Positions 16,843-26,065 are shown, numbered from the stretch's first letter. The stretch is DNA of 64,000 bases from Pseudotabrizicola sp. (GCF_030656345.1 NZ_JAUSNR010000024.1:62001-126000); one strand, 5' to 3'. Made by a program: numbers and translations. The notes: generated by a model from the letters alone, not told the origin.

Positions 16843-18669
16843 ATGACCCTGCCAATGCCCCGCCCCGTTTTTGATGCCAATGCAACCTCTGGCGGGTTTG
16901 GCAGCCTGCCCGAATGGGATCTGCGCGATCTGTATCCTTCGCCGGAGTCGGACGCGTTCGCGACGGATATGGGCTGGCTGGAAACGGCCTGCGCGGAATT
17001 TGCGGCGGCGTATGAAGGCAAGCTGACGGGTCTGGATGCAAGTGCGATGCTGGCCTGTGTGCTGGCCTATGAGCAGATCGACATTGTTGCCGGGCGGCTG
17101 ATGTCCTTTGCGGGGCTGCGCTATTACCAGAACACGATGGACAGCGACCGCGCCAAGTTCATGGCCGATGTGCAGGACAAGATCACCACCTTCACCACGC
17201 CGCTGGTGTTTTTCAGCCTTGAGTTCAACCGGCTGGAAAACGTCCCGCTGGACGCGCTGATCGCCGCCAATTCCGATCTGGCCCGCTACAAGCCGGTGTT
17301 TGACCGGATGCGGGCGATGCGGCCGCATCAGCTGTCGGACGAGCTGGAAAAATTCCTGCATGACGAGTCGGTCGTGGGCGCAAGTGCGTGGAACAAGCTG
17401 TTTGATGAAACCATGGCCGGGTTGATGTTCAGCGTCGAGGGCGAAGAGGAAGAGCTGAACCTTGAAGCCACGCTGAACCTGCTGACCGACCCGGTGCGCG
17501 CCAAGCGCGAAGCCGCAGCGCGGGCGCTGGCAGTGGTGTTTGACAAGAACATCAAGCTGTTTGCCCGGGTGCACAACACCCTCGCAAAGGAAAAAGAAAT
17601 CCATGACCGCTGGCGCAAGATGCTAAGCCCGCAACATGGCCGGCACCTGTCGAACCATGTCGAGCCCGAGGTGGTGGAGGCGCTGCGCAATGCCGTGGTC
17701 GCGGCCTACCCAAAGCTGAGCCACCGCTATTACCGGCTGAAAGCCAAGTGGATGGGTCTGGAGCGGTTGCAGGTCTGGGACCGCAACGCGCCGCTGGCGC
17801 TGGAGCCTGCGCGCGTGGTGGGTTGGGATGAGGCGACGAAGACGGTGCTGGACGCCTACGGCAGCTTCGCGCCCGAAATGGCCGAAATTGCGAAGCCGTT
17901 CTTTGAGAAGGGCTGGATCGACGCCGGGGTCAAGCCGGGCAAGGCCCCCGGAGCCTTCGCACACCCCACCGTGTCTACCGTGCACCCTTATGTGATGCTG
18001 AACTATCTGGGCAAGCCGCGCGATGTGATGACGCTGGCGCATGAGCTGGGCCACGGCGTGCATCAGGTGCTGGCGGCGGGTCAGGGTGAATTGTTGTCCT
18101 CCACCCCGCTGACGCTGGCAGAAACCGCAAGTGTGTTCGGCGAGATGCTGACCTTCCGCAAACTGCTGGATCAGGCCAAGACGAAGGCCGAGCGCAAGAC
18201 CCTGCTGGCGGGCAAGGTCGAGGATATGATCAACACCGTGGTCCGCCAGATCGCGTTCTACGACTTTGAATGCAAACTGCACGCCGCGCGGGCGGAAGGC
18301 GAGCTGACGCCGGATGACATCAATGCGCTGTGGATGAGCGTGCAGGCGCAATCCTTGGGCGATGTGTTTGATTTCATGGACGGCTATGAAACCTTCTGGG
18401 CCTATATCCCGCATTTCGTGCATTCGCCGTTCTATGTCTATGCCTATGCCTTTGGTGACGGGCTGGTGAACGCGCTGTATGCGGCTTACGCCGATGGCTT
18501 GCCGGACTTTGAAGCGAAGTATTTCGAGATGCTGAAAGCTGGCGGATCAAAGCACCACAAGGAGCTGCTGGCACCGTTCGGGCTGGATGCATCGGACCCG
18601 AAATTCTGGGACAAGGGCCTGTCGATGATTGCAGGCTTTATCGACGAGCTGGAGGCGATGGAGGACTGA
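16843..18669 (+). CDS. M3-family oligoendopeptidase (PepF type)
   Basis: A 608-aa cytoplasmic zinc metallopeptidase that degrades peptides. The zinc-binding motif HELGH is at residues 400-404, with the downstream glutamate in TLAETASVFGEM, the standard gluzincin arrangement of family M3. The N-terminal part (LPEWDLRDLYPSPESDAF) and the end region (HFVHSPFYVYAYAFGD) are typical of PepF. The ATG at 16843 follows a GGAAGGATGGTCC stretch. It is a single gene that converges on the B12-binding regulator with a 9-bp gap. Confidence 0.92.
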   Translation: MTLPMPRPVFDANATSGGFGSLPEWDLRDLYPSPESDAFATDMGWLETACAEFAAAYEGKLTGLDASAMLACVLAYEQIDIVAGRLMSFAGLRYYQNTMDSDRAKFMADVQDKITTFTTPLVFFSLEFNRLENVPLDALIAANSDLARYKPVFDRMRAMRPHQLSDELEKFLHDESVVGASAWNKLFDETMAGLMFSVEGEEEELNLEATLNLLTDPVRAKREAAARALAVVFDKNIKLFARVHNTLAKEKEIHDRWRKMLSPQHGRHLSNHVEPEVVEALRNAVVAAYPKLSHRYYRLKAKWMGLERLQVWDRNAPLALEPARVVGWDEATKTVLDAYGSFAPEMAEIAKPFFEKGWIDAGVKPGKAPGAFAHPTVSTVHPYVMLNYLGKPRDVMTLAHELGHGVHQVLAAGQGELLSSTPLTLAETASVFGEMLTFRKLLDQAKTKAERKTLLAGKVEDMINTVVRQIAFYDFECKLHAARAEGELTPDDINALWMSVQAQSLGDVFDFMDGYETFWAYIPHFVHSPFYVYAYAFGDGLVNALYAAYADGLPDFEAKYFEMLKAGGSKHHKELLAPFGLDASDPKFWDKGLSMIAGFIDELEAMED

Positions 18670-18678
18670 CCTCCCGCC

Positions 18679-19500
18679 TTACATCCGGTTGGACCGGCGC
18701 TCTACCAGACTGGCAAGGTGGGCGAGCATCAATTGCTCGGCCGCTTCGGCGGAATTGGCGACGGCATCAGCGCCGGTCAGATCCCGCAGATCAGGTTCGT
18801 GCGTGGTGATCGCCCCGCCGATCATCACCCAGACCCCGGGAATATGCGCGCGCAGCGCCACCACAAGCCGGGTCAGCGGCAGGGTCATTTCGGGCGACGT
18901 CGCCCCCAGAGCCACGCTGATCGGCGCGCGGCGTTCGATATCGGCGATCAGGCCGTCATGGTCGTCGTTCGACACCAGTTCGATTTCCCAGCCGCGACGG
19001 CGCAGATCATCGGCGGTCATGGTCAGGCCGATCATATGGCCCTCTTGCGGACAGGGTGCAAAAACCGCGTGCTGGCCGGGTTTGCGGTCAGAGATCTGCA
19101 CAAAGACATCGCGCAGATCGTTCATGATCCGCCACACCCGATGCGAGGTGCGCAGCATCGACGGCATCGCAATCCCGTCACGCGCCCAGGTGTTTCCGAC
19201 CTGCTGCACCGCGCCCGCCAGCAAGCCGTAGTACAGCGTATCAGCGGTCATTCCCCCCAGCCGCGCATCGCGCACATAGTCAGCCGCCAAAGCATCGTCT
19301 TCGGACAACAGGGCCTTGCTCAGCAGAGCGATTTTCGGGGCCGTCGCCTCTACCCGGTCACGGCGCGCTTGTGCCGCGACACGCAGGATGACCTCTTCGG
19401 CAAACGAAAATACACTGGCTGTCGAAGCCCCTGAACGCTGGCTGTCAGAGCGTGATGCGCGGCGGGCATCAGCGGACGGCGCTGGAAAGCGTGTTGCCAT
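18679..19500 (-). CDS. B12-binding-domain regulator, AerR/PpaA-like
   Basis: A 273-aa protein. After a Ser/Arg-rich N-terminus it has a helical region (residues about 50-130) and a cobalamin-binding fold: EGHMIG with H155 as the probable cobalt ligand, then a Rossmann region (GWEIELVSNDDH, VALGATSPEM, GVWVMIGGAITTHEPDL). The lack of a catalytic partner domain and the overall order resemble AerR/PpaA antirepressors, which bind B12 and counteract PpsR/CrtJ in phototrophic Rhodobacteraceae. A PpsR-type palindrome lies about 110 bp upstream. No photosynthesis genes are in the window, so the regulon is open; other B12-dependent light regulators are an alternative. Confidence 0.75.
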   Translation of the reverse strand: MATRFPAPSADARRASRSDSQRSGASTASVFSFAEEVILRVAAQARRDRVEATAPKIALLSKALLSEDDALAADYVRDARLGGMTADTLYYGLLAGAVQQVGNTWARDGIAMPSMLRTSHRVWRIMNDLRDVFVQISDRKPGQHAVFAPCPQEGHMIGLTMTADDLRRRGWEIELVSNDDHDGLIADIERRAPISVALGATSPEMTLPLTRLVVALRAHIPGVWVMIGGAITTHEPDLRDLTGADAVANSAEAAEQLMLAHLASLVERRSNRM

Positions 19501-19609
19501 GTCTGGTCACTTTGATCTTGAGCCGCGCGTTGAACGGGCCGGATGGCCTTGTGACGCGGGGCAGTCCCCCCGGACGATTCCTGTCCTTGGATCAACTCTT
19601 GTCCAAATG

Positions 19610-19627
19610 TGTCAACCTGTCCAGACA
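19610..19627. promoter_or_regulatory. PpsR/CrtJ-type palindrome TGTC-N10-GACA
   Basis: TGTCAACCTGTCCAGACA matches the PpsR/CrtJ consensus TGT-N12-ACA, with the extended form TGTC-N10-GACA. It lies in the 190-bp gap between the oxidoreductase stop codon and the B12-binding regulator start, 110 bp upstream of the latter. Only one copy is seen, whereas PpsR targets often have two. Confidence 0.45.
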
Positions 19628-19690
19628 AGTTTTGCAGAAATCTGCGCTGCATCTGCATGCTGCAACGCAGAAATCATTGGCTTTTTCGCC

Positions 19691-20683
19691 CTAGAGCGTG
19701 ATTTCCTGTGCGGTATCAAGGGCGCGGTCCATCATCGCCTGTGTCCCGCGCACAAATTCAAGCGGGCACGGATAAGCGGCCCCGGTGCGGACACTGCGGC
19801 CAAAGGCTTCGACCTGCAGCTTGTAGTGGTTGTCGGTCGGGAAGCGGTCGGTGATCACGCGCTGGCCGGGCAGGTGCAGTTCGACTGAGGCCACGTCGTG
19901 CACGTTGGCGTTGAACGGGGCAGAGCCGACGCGGATCATGCCCTTGTCGCCCTGAAACACCACCTCTTGCCGGTTGGCCAGCCGCATCGAGGTCATCGAG
20001 CGATAGGTGAATCGCCCGGTCGGGCCCTGCATCATGGCATTCAGATCGGCAAACACCTCAACCCCGGCGTCCAGAATGATCTTAGCCGCCACGTCCACGG
20101 GTTCCGCTCCGGTGACAAAGCGCATCGACCCCAGGGTATATACCCCGATATCACGCAGCGACCCGCCGCCGGTATCGGGGCGGTTGCGGATGTTGTCCGG
20201 CTCTGCCGCGTTGTTATAGCTGAAGGCGGCATCGACGTGGCGCAGCTGGCCGATCTTGCCCTCTGCCAGCCACTCCTTGGCGCGTTGCCATTGCGGATGA
20301 TGTACGATCATGAACGCCTCTGCCGCCAGCAGCCCGCTGGCGTCGCGGGCGACGATGATCTGGTCGATCTGCTCGGCGCGCAGGGCGATGGGCTTTTCGG
20401 TCAGCACATGCTTGCCGGCGGCCAGTGCCTTGAGCGTCCATTCCACATGCAGATGGTTCGGCAGCGGCACGTAAACCGCATCAATCGTCGGATCGGCAAG
20501 CAGCGCATCATAGCTGGAATGCAATTGCAGGCCGGGGCAAAAGGCGCGGAAGCCGTCGGCCTTGGCAGGGTCTGACGTGGCCAGAGCCGCAAGTTCGGCC
20601 CCTGCGGCGGCATGGATGGCCGGAGCCATATGCTCACGTGCGAATTTGGCCGCGCCAAGCACGCCCCAACGAACTGGTTTCAT
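19691..20683 (-). CDS. Gfo/Idh/MocA-family oxidoreductase
   Basis: A 330-aa NAD(P)-dependent oxidoreductase. The nucleotide-binding motif WGVLGAAKFAREHMAPAI is at the N-terminus, followed by YDALLADPTIDAVYVPLPN and HVLTEKPIALRAEQ, with the conserved EKP lysine used in catalysis. The C-terminal part (DIGVYTLGSMRFVTGAEP) is the substrate-binding beta sheet domain. The substrate, probably a sugar or cyclitol, cannot be named. It reads on the same strand as the phospholipid operon, 74 bp after the pmtA stop codon. Confidence 0.88.
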   Translation of the reverse strand: MKPVRWGVLGAAKFAREHMAPAIHAAAGAELAALATSDPAKADGFRAFCPGLQLHSSYDALLADPTIDAVYVPLPNHLHVEWTLKALAAGKHVLTEKPIALRAEQIDQIIVARDASGLLAAEAFMIVHHPQWQRAKEWLAEGKIGQLRHVDAAFSYNNAAEPDNIRNRPDTGGGSLRDIGVYTLGSMRFVTGAEPVDVAAKIILDAGVEVFADLNAMMQGPTGRFTYRSMTSMRLANRQEVVFQGDKGMIRVGSAPFNANVHDVASVELHLPGQRVITDRFPTDNHYKLQVEAFGRSVRTGAAYPCPLEFVRGTQAMMDRALDTAQEITL

Positions 20684-20757
20684 CTGCTGTCTCTCCCTGT
20701 TAGCGCAATCAGCCTAACGGCTTGGGGCGACAGGGGGAAGCCCCTTGAGGCGCGGTA

Positions 20758-21393
20758 TCAGTCCTTGCGGAACCGCATCAGGGTCATCATGCCGAAGGGC
20801 GGCAGCGCCACCTCTTCGATCAGGCTCAGCCCGCGCGTATCGGTGACGGTGCTGCGCCGGAAGTCGGAATGCCAGCCCAGACGGTCGGCAAAGGGCGCAA
20901 AGACCCGTTCCAGCCAAGGCAGCGCACCCTTGTCCTGCGGGTCGCGGGCGAAATGGTTGACCATGACGATGGTGCCGCCGGGGCGCAACACGCGGGCCAT
21001 TTCGGCCATCACCCGCTCGGGTTCCGGCACGACCGACATGATGTGCAGCGCTGAGATGTGGTCAAAGCTGTTGTCGGGAAATTCCAGCACGCGCGCATCC
21101 ATCAGGCGCAGCGCTTCGACATTCGACAGGCCGAGTTCAGACACCTTGCCTTGCGCCTTTTCCAGCATTTCGGCACTGGCGTCGATGCCGGTCACCAGAA
21201 CTTCGGGCCGGTAGGCGGGCAGGGACAGGCCGGTGCCCACCCCCACCTCCAGCACACGCCCGCCCAGCCCGTTCAGCACAGACACCGCCCGGCGTCGCCC
21301 CACCCGCGTGATCACGCCGAATGTGGCGTCGTAGATCGGGGCCCAGCGGGCATAGGATTTGCGGACAGCGTGGATATCCATGTCAGACGACAC
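20758..21393 (-). CDS. pmtA: Phosphatidylethanolamine N-methyltransferase
   Basis: A 211-aa S-adenosylmethionine-dependent methyltransferase. Motif I is RVLEVGVGTGLSLP, followed by VTGIDASAEMLEKAQ and LRPGGTIVMVNHF; the start IHAVRKSYARWAPIYDATFG is typical of the Rhodobacter-type PmtA that converts phosphatidylethanolamine to phosphatidylcholine. The position, overlapping the 3' end of pssA by 11 bp, supports this: the preceding two genes make its substrate. An ATG four codons downstream (21381) is the alternative start. Confidence 0.87.
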   Translation of the reverse strand: MSSDMDIHAVRKSYARWAPIYDATFGVITRVGRRRAVSVLNGLGGRVLEVGVGTGLSLPAYRPEVLVTGIDASAEMLEKAQGKVSELGLSNVEALRLMDARVLEFPDNSFDHISALHIMSVVPEPERVMAEMARVLRPGGTIVMVNHFARDPQDKGALPWLERVFAPFADRLGWHSDFRRSTVTDTRGLSLIEEVALPPFGMMTLMRFRKD

Positions 21394-22138
21394 TCCTTAA
21401 AGACCGCGCACTTTTGCGCCAGAGAAACAGGATTGCCGCAAGATACACCAGATCCAGCAACAGCAATGTGACCCAAGGATAGGTCAGCAAGGCGGCAATC
21501 AGCGCCACCGACCCCACGAGGATGAAGCGGGCGTTTTCGGTATAGATCCTCACCCCCTTGAAAGAAGGTGTTGGCATCCGTGAAATCATCAGCGCGCCGA
21601 CAAAGACCATCCAGATCGAAACCGCCCATGGCGGCAGGCGCAGGGCGTTGTCAAAGCCATAAGCCAGATAGATCGGCAACAGCGCCAGCATCGCCCCCGC
21701 AGGCGAGGGTACACCGACAAAGCCCTTGGGTTTATCGGCAGCCTCCGGCTCACGATTGCCGACGTTGAACCGCGCCAGACGCAACATGCAGCACACCGCG
21801 TAGATCAGCACCGCAATCCAGCCGAGCGAGGTGTCGGCGCGCATGCCCCAGAAATACAGCACCAGTGCCGGGGTCACGCCAAAATTGACCAGATCGCACA
21901 AGCTGTCCAGCTCGGCCCCGATGGCGCTTTCAGATTTCAGCATCCGCGCCAGCCGCCCGTCGATCCCGTCCAGTGCGGCGGCAAGGCCGATCAGCGCCAC
22001 CGCCCAGCCAAACCGCCCTTCGACCGCCATGCGGATCGCGGTCAGCCCGGCGCACAGCGCAAGGATCGAGATCAGGTTCGGCAGCAGGTGCAGAATGTGC
22101 ATCCGGCGCCGCAGCGGCGCTTTCGGCTCTTCGGTCAT
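21383..22138 (-). CDS. pssA: CDP-diacylglycerol-serine O-phosphatidyltransferase
   Basis: A 251-aa inner-membrane enzyme that makes phosphatidylserine. The CDP-alcohol phosphotransferase motif is complete: [20 protein letters not shown] continued by LDSLCD, that is DG-x2-AR-x8-G-x3-D-x3-D. Several hydrophobic helices surround it ([48 protein letters not shown]). It overlaps the psd stop by four bases (ATGA) and the pmtA start by 11, forming a tight psd-pssA-pmtA unit. Confidence 0.94.
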   Translation of the reverse strand: MTEEPKAPLRRRMHILHLLPNLISILALCAGLTAIRMAVEGRFGWAVALIGLAAALDGIDGRLARMLKSESAIGAELDSLCDLVNFGVTPALVLYFWGMRADTSLGWIAVLIYAVCCMLRLARFNVGNREPEAADKPKGFVGVPSPAGAMLALLPIYLAYGFDNALRLPPWAVSIWMVFVGALMISRMPTPSFKGVRIYTENARFILVGSVALIAALLTYPWVTLLLLDLVYLAAILFLWRKSARSLRSVV

Positions 22139-22827
22139 TCCAGACGGCCCATGGTCTGCGGCAATTCACGCCCCAGCACCGCCAGCACGGTTTCGCCCGC
22201 CACCATGGTCTGGCCGATGGCAACCTGCGGGTTCACGCCTTCAGGCAGGTAAACATCCACACGGCTGCCAAAACGGATCAGGCCAAAGCGTTCGCCGGTG
22301 CGAATGCCCTGCCCTTCGGCCACCCACCACATGATGCGGCGCGCGACCAGACCAGCGATCTGCACCACGGCAATCTGGCGGCCATCAGGCAGGTCAATCC
22401 GCAGCGAGTTGCGCTCATTGTCCACCGACGCTTTGTCGAGCGAGGCGTTCAGGAACTTGCCCGGCCGATAGCTCATGGCACCGATGGTGCCGGCAACCGG
22501 CGCGCGGTTCACGTGGCAGTTGAACACGTTCATGAACACCGACACCCGCATCAGCGGCTCCGGCCCCATGCCCAGTTCCGGCGGAGGCACGGCGCGTTCG
22601 ATCAGGCTGATCACACCATCGGCAGGCGAGACCAGAATGCCCGCGCCCTGCGGCACGGTGCGCTTGGGATCGCGGAAGAAGTAGTAGCACCAGACCGTCA
22701 GGCCGACGCCGATCCAGCCCAAAGGCTCCCACAGCCAGAACAGCACAAGGGTGATCGCGGCAAAGATTGCCACGAATTTATAGCCCTCAGGGTGCATCGG
22801 TTTAAGAAAAGTGCCCAGCATGGTCAT
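22135..22827 (-). CDS. psd: Phosphatidylserine decarboxylase (short, proteobacterial type)
   Basis: A 230-aa pyruvoyl enzyme that converts phosphatidylserine to phosphatidylethanolamine. Key parts are the N-terminal membrane segment ([20 protein letters not shown]), [25 protein letters not shown] and the cleavage region [13 protein letters not shown], where self-cleavage at the Gly-Ser bond creates the pyruvoyl group. The ATG at 22827 has AAAAGGA upstream; a TTG at 22851 also lies in frame but would place that ribosome-binding site inside the gene. First gene of the psd-pssA-pmtA operon. Confidence 0.92.
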   Translation of the reverse strand: MTMLGTFLKPMHPEGYKFVAIFAAITLVLFWLWEPLGWIGVGLTVWCYYFFRDPKRTVPQGAGILVSPADGVISLIERAVPPPELGMGPEPLMRVSVFMNVFNCHVNRAPVAGTIGAMSYRPGKFLNASLDKASVDNERNSLRIDLPDGRQIAVVQIAGLVARRIMWWVAEGQGIRTGERFGLIRFGSRVDVYLPEGVNPQVAIGQTMVAGETVLAVLGRELPQTMGRLE

Positions 22828-23002
22828 GGTTGGTCCGGTCCTTTTAACCAATGGCCGAGGACGTAGCCTGCCCGCCCGGCGGGGGCAAACAAAAACGACA
22901 CATCAGCCGACAAAAACGTCAGATTTTCGGCGGATGCCCGCCAGTTATGCTGGGAGTGGTAACGGTCCCCAGCCGTAAGGCCAAGGGCTTGCAGACATGC
23001 GA

Positions 23003-23028
23003 AAGGCGGCCCGTAGCGGGGCCGCCTT
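23003..23028 (-). terminator. Hairpin terminator downstream of rpoH
   Basis: AAGGCGGCCC, a 6-base loop and GGGCCGCCTT form an exact 10-bp stem 22 bp after the rpoH stop codon. On the rpoH strand the stem runs into a tract of TTTCGC, so termination is plausible. Confidence 0.7.
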
Positions 23029-23049
23029 CCTTTCGACAGGGCGGCAGCA

Positions 23050-23943
23050 TCAGCCCGGAACCACCATGCCCTTGCCCTTGGCAAGTTCGCGCATCTTGCT
23101 CTGCAGCTTTTCAAACGCCCGCACTTCGATCTGGCGGATGCGTTCGCGGCTGACCGAGTGCTTTTCCGACAAGGTTTCCAGCGTGACAGGCTCTTCGGCC
23201 AGACGGCGCTGCATCAGGATTTCCTTTTCGCGGTCGTTCAGCACCGACATGGCCTGCACCAGCAGACGGCGGCGGATGTCCAGCTCGTCCGTCTCGGCAT
23301 AAGCCTCGGCCTGATTGCTGTTTTCATCTTCCAGCCAGTCCTGCCACTGCGCGCCGCCATCCTCGGACCCGACGGTCGCGTTGAGCGACGCATCGGCACC
23401 GGCCATGCGGCGGTTCATGGCGATGACCTCATCCTCGGTCACCGACAGATCCTTGGCAATCTGGGCCACATTTTCCGGGCGCAGATCGCCTTCTTCCAGC
23501 GCGCCCAGCTTGGCCTTGGCCTTACGCAGATTGAAGAACAACTTTTTCTGCGCGCTGGTGGTGCCCAGTTTCACAAGGCTCCACGACCGCAGGATATATT
23601 CCTGAATGCTGGCCCTGATCCACCACATCGCATAGGTCGCCAGACGGAAGCCGCGTTCCGGGTCAAACCGCTTGACCGCCTGCATCAGGCCGACATTGGC
23701 CTCGGAAATCACTTCCGCCTGCGGCAGGCCATAGCCGCGATAGCCCATGGCGATTTTGGCGGCCAGGCGCAGGTGACTGGTCACCAGCTTATGCGCCGAC
23801 GCGCTGTCCTGCCGGTCGACCCAGGCCTTGGCCAGCATGTATTCTTCTTCCGGTTCCAGCAGCGGAAACTTGCGGATTTCCTGCATATACCGGTTCAGGC
23901 CCTGTTCCGGGCTTGGTGCGGGTAGGTTGGTATAGGTGCTCAT
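23050..23943 (-). CDS. rpoH: RNA polymerase sigma-32 family factor RpoH
   Basis: A 297-aa group 3 sigma factor. Region 2 contains LVTSHLRLAAKIAMGYRGYG and RFDPERGFRLATYAMWWIRA; the RpoH box (QKKLFFNLRKAK) follows; region 4 ends with ETLSEKHSVSRERIRQIEV. RpoH directs heat-shock and, in Rhodobacter, singlet-oxygen responses. Rhodobacteraceae often have two rpoH genes and I cannot say which one this is. The ATG at 23943 (MSTYTNL) follows CAGGGGGCG; the frame continues 28 codons upstream without a better start. Confidence 0.93.
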   Translation of the reverse strand: MSTYTNLPAPSPEQGLNRYMQEIRKFPLLEPEEEYMLAKAWVDRQDSASAHKLVTSHLRLAAKIAMGYRGYGLPQAEVISEANVGLMQAVKRFDPERGFRLATYAMWWIRASIQEYILRSWSLVKLGTTSAQKKLFFNLRKAKAKLGALEEGDLRPENVAQIAKDLSVTEDEVIAMNRRMAGADASLNATVGSEDGGAQWQDWLEDENSNQAEAYAETDELDIRRRLLVQAMSVLNDREKEILMQRRLAEEPVTLETLSEKHSVSRERIRQIEVRAFEKLQSKMRELAKGKGMVVPG

Positions 23944-24061
23944 CTTTCGCCCCCTGTTTCGCCCCGGTGCCATCAGCCCCCGGGGACCGCTTAACCTAAG
24001 GTTTGCCTGCCGCCCCTGCAAGGGCACGACCTATCATCCCTTGATTAACGCCCAGTGAAGC

Positions 24062-24084
24062 CCTTTCCGTTCCTCACGGAAAGG
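24062..24084. terminator. 9-bp hairpin between rpoH and the pseudouridine synthase gene
   Basis: CCTTTCCGT, the loop TCCTC and ACGGAAAGG form a perfect stem 27 bp after the pseudouridine synthase stop codon, between two genes on the same strand. There is no clear T run, so it could be a weak terminator or part of the rpoH control region. Confidence 0.5.
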
Positions 24085-24110
24085 TATGTGACCGGGTTTT
24101 CACGCGAATG

Positions 24111-25169
24111 TCAGTCTTTGGGTGCGCGCATCGCCTCTAAAAGCGTCGCGATATCGTCTGGCAGCGGCGAGGTGAATTCCAGCCATTCATCGGTGACCGG
24201 GTGGGTAAAACCCAGCGTGGCCGCGTGCAGCGCCTGCCGGGGAAAGCCGTTGCCCATGTCGGCGGCAAGGGGCGTGAGCGCCTTGGGCGACAGTTTGCGC
24301 TTGCCGCCATAGGTCTGATCGCCCAGCAGCCCATGCCCGGCATGGGCCATGTGCACCCGGATCTGATGGGTGCGCCCGGTTTCCAGCCAGCATTCCACCA
24401 GTGCGGCCTGATCGGCAAACGCCTCCAGCACCCGAACCCGCGTGACTGCGTGGCGGCCATCATGCCAGACCACCGCCTGCCGCTGACGGTCGGTCTTGTG
24501 GCGCGCCAGCAGGGTGGCAATCTTGATGATGCCGCCGGTCTCGAACGTGACCCCCTTGATCCCGCGCAGGCGCGGGTCGGCAGCATTGGGTACGGCATGC
24601 ACCAGCGCCAGATAGCGGCGGTTCACGTCATGGCGTTCGAACTGCGTGGCCAGACCGTGATGCGCCTTGTCGGATTTCGCCACCACCAACAGGCCGGTGG
24701 TGTCCTTGTCGATCCGGTGCACAATCCCCGGCCGCCGCTCACCACCGATGCCTGACAGCGTGTCGCCACAATGGGCCAGCAGCGCGTTCACCAACGTGCC
24801 AGATGGCGTGCCGGGGGCCGGATGAACCACCATGCCGACGGGTTTATCGACCACGATCAGGTGGTCATCTTCATAGATCACGCTCAGCGGAATGTCTTCG
24901 GCCAGTGTATCCACACTGACAGGCGGGTCGAGGAACAGGGTGATCACATCACCATCCTCAGCGCGCGTCTTGGGGTCGGTCAGCGCCTCACCCCCACGCC
25001 AGACCGCACCCTCACCGATCATCTTCATCAGCCGGGTGCGGGAAAGCGACGCTTCCTCTGGCACCGAACGGGCAAGCGCCTTATCAAGACGGTCAGCGCA
25101 GCCTGTCGCGATGGTCACCAGCAGGGTGAACTCGTCGTCCTCGGATGCATCGGCAAAAGGGCCTGACAT
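24111..25169 (-). CDS. RluA/RluD-family 23S rRNA pseudouridine synthase
   Basis: A 352-aa enzyme. An N-terminal S4 domain (ADRLDKALARSVPEEASLSRTRL) is followed by the catalytic domain with GIVHRIDKDTTGLLVVAK, whose aspartate after RI is the catalytic residue, and by ETGRTHQIRVHMAHAGHGLLGD. The length and S4 domain fit RluD-type enzymes, which modify helix 69 of 23S rRNA. The ATG at 25169 has AGGAG at good distance. Its start codon overlaps the start codon of the divergent gene at 25168 (both within CATG), so each gene's 5' control region lies in the other's coding sequence. Confidence 0.9.
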   Translation of the reverse strand: MSGPFADASEDDEFTLLVTIATGCADRLDKALARSVPEEASLSRTRLMKMIGEGAVWRGGEALTDPKTRAEDGDVITLFLDPPVSVDTLAEDIPLSVIYEDDHLIVVDKPVGMVVHPAPGTPSGTLVNALLAHCGDTLSGIGGERRPGIVHRIDKDTTGLLVVAKSDKAHHGLATQFERHDVNRRYLALVHAVPNAADPRLRGIKGVTFETGGIIKIATLLARHKTDRQRQAVVWHDGRHAVTRVRVLEAFADQAALVECWLETGRTHQIRVHMAHAGHGLLGDQTYGGKRKLSPKALTPLAADMGNGFPRQALHAATLGFTHPVTDEWLEFTSPLPDDIATLLEAMRAPKD

Positions 25170-25488
25170 GAACAACACTCCTGAAACCGAAGCGCTTCCG
25201 CCTTCGCTGAGACTTCTGAAATGGCTGGTGATCACACTTACCGCCACGATGATTGTCGGTGTCATAACCGTGGTCGGGCTGCTTGTCACCCGTATGCCGG
25301 ATATCTCGCCACTGGCCACGCCGGATCAGCTGGCCCTGCCCGACGGCGCGCGGGCAGCGGCGGTGACGATGGGGCGCGATTTCATTGCTGTGGTCACAGA
25401 AGATGACCGCATTCTGATCTTCGGCCGCGATGGAGCGTTGCGGCAGGAAGTGGATGTGGTGGGCGTCACCAGCAGCACACAGCCCTGA
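25168..25488 (+). CDS. Small single-pass membrane protein (DUF6476-like)
   Basis: A 106-aa protein with one N-terminal membrane helix (LLKWLVITLTATMIVGVITVVGLLV) and a small exported or periplasmic domain (GARAAAVTMGRDFIAVVTEDDRILIFGRDG). This fits DUF6476, a family I associate with Rhodobacteraceae next to the RluA-like gene; no function is known. The ATG at 25168 is preceded by AAAAGGG. It is head to head with the pseudouridine synthase gene, with start codons overlapping by two bases, and converges on irr with a 3-bp gap. Confidence 0.8.
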   Translation: MNNTPETEALPPSLRLLKWLVITLTATMIVGVITVVGLLVTRMPDISPLATPDQLALPDGARAAAVTMGRDFIAVVTEDDRILIFGRDGALRQEVDVVGVTSSTQP

Positions 25489-25491
25489 ACG

Positions 25492-25908
25492 TCAGACCCG
25501 CTTCAGCCTGATCACCACATCGACGCGTGAAACCTCGGTGCCGTCGGGCGCGTCGGGCAGGCCGCTGATTTCCAGCTGATCCTTGGGCGCATCGGTCAGC
25601 TCTGCCGTGTCTTCCCAGTAGAAATGCGGGTGATCATCCATGCGGGTGTCGAAATAGCTTTTCGATCCGTCCACCACCACTTCGTTCATCAACCCAGCCT
25701 CGCAAAAGGCGCGCAAGGTGTTGTAAACCGTGGCAAGGCTGACCCGGTCGCCTGACTGCACCGACAGGGCGAACAGGCTTTCCGCCGTGACATGCCGGTC
25801 AAGCCCGTCGCCCACCAGCAGACTGGCAAGCGACAACCTCTGGCGCGTCGGGCGCAAACCGCCCTTTGCCAGCCATTCCGTTCCACGTTCCAGTGCCGAA
25901 TTTTGCAT
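25492..25908 (-). CDS. irr: Fur-family iron response regulator Irr
   Basis: A 138-aa Fur-family protein. The winged helix region is GGLRPTRQRLSLASLL through RVSLATVYNTLRAFCEAG, and the dimerisation region has DTRMDDHPHFYWEDT, the HxH-containing site that in Irr proteins takes part in haem or metal sensing. Irr controls iron and haem genes in alphaproteobacteria. The ATG at 25908 follows ACAGGAA; an ATG six codons upstream is too close to its AAGG. It is divergent from fabA across 157 bp, an arrangement typical of Rhodobacteraceae. Confidence 0.88.
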   Translation of the reverse strand: MQNSALERGTEWLAKGGLRPTRQRLSLASLLVGDGLDRHVTAESLFALSVQSGDRVSLATVYNTLRAFCEAGLMNEVVVDGSKSYFDTRMDDHPHFYWEDTAELTDAPKDQLEISGLPDAPDGTEVSRVDVVIRLKRV

Positions 25909-26065
25909 ATGGGTTCCTGTCGTCATCCTTCATATAAAGCGCTTGCCCCCCCGATTTCAATGGAAAACAGGGAGAGTGCCTGCGCGGCGCGCCCTTGCCT
26001 CTGACTCTGTGCAAGTGTTACAGCATTGAAACGAATGACACCGGACTACGGGAGAACAGTCGACG

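Noticed and set aside
18679..19500. B12-dependent mutase or methyltransferase
   Set aside because: Only the binding fold and a helical region are present, with no catalytic domain and no partner gene.
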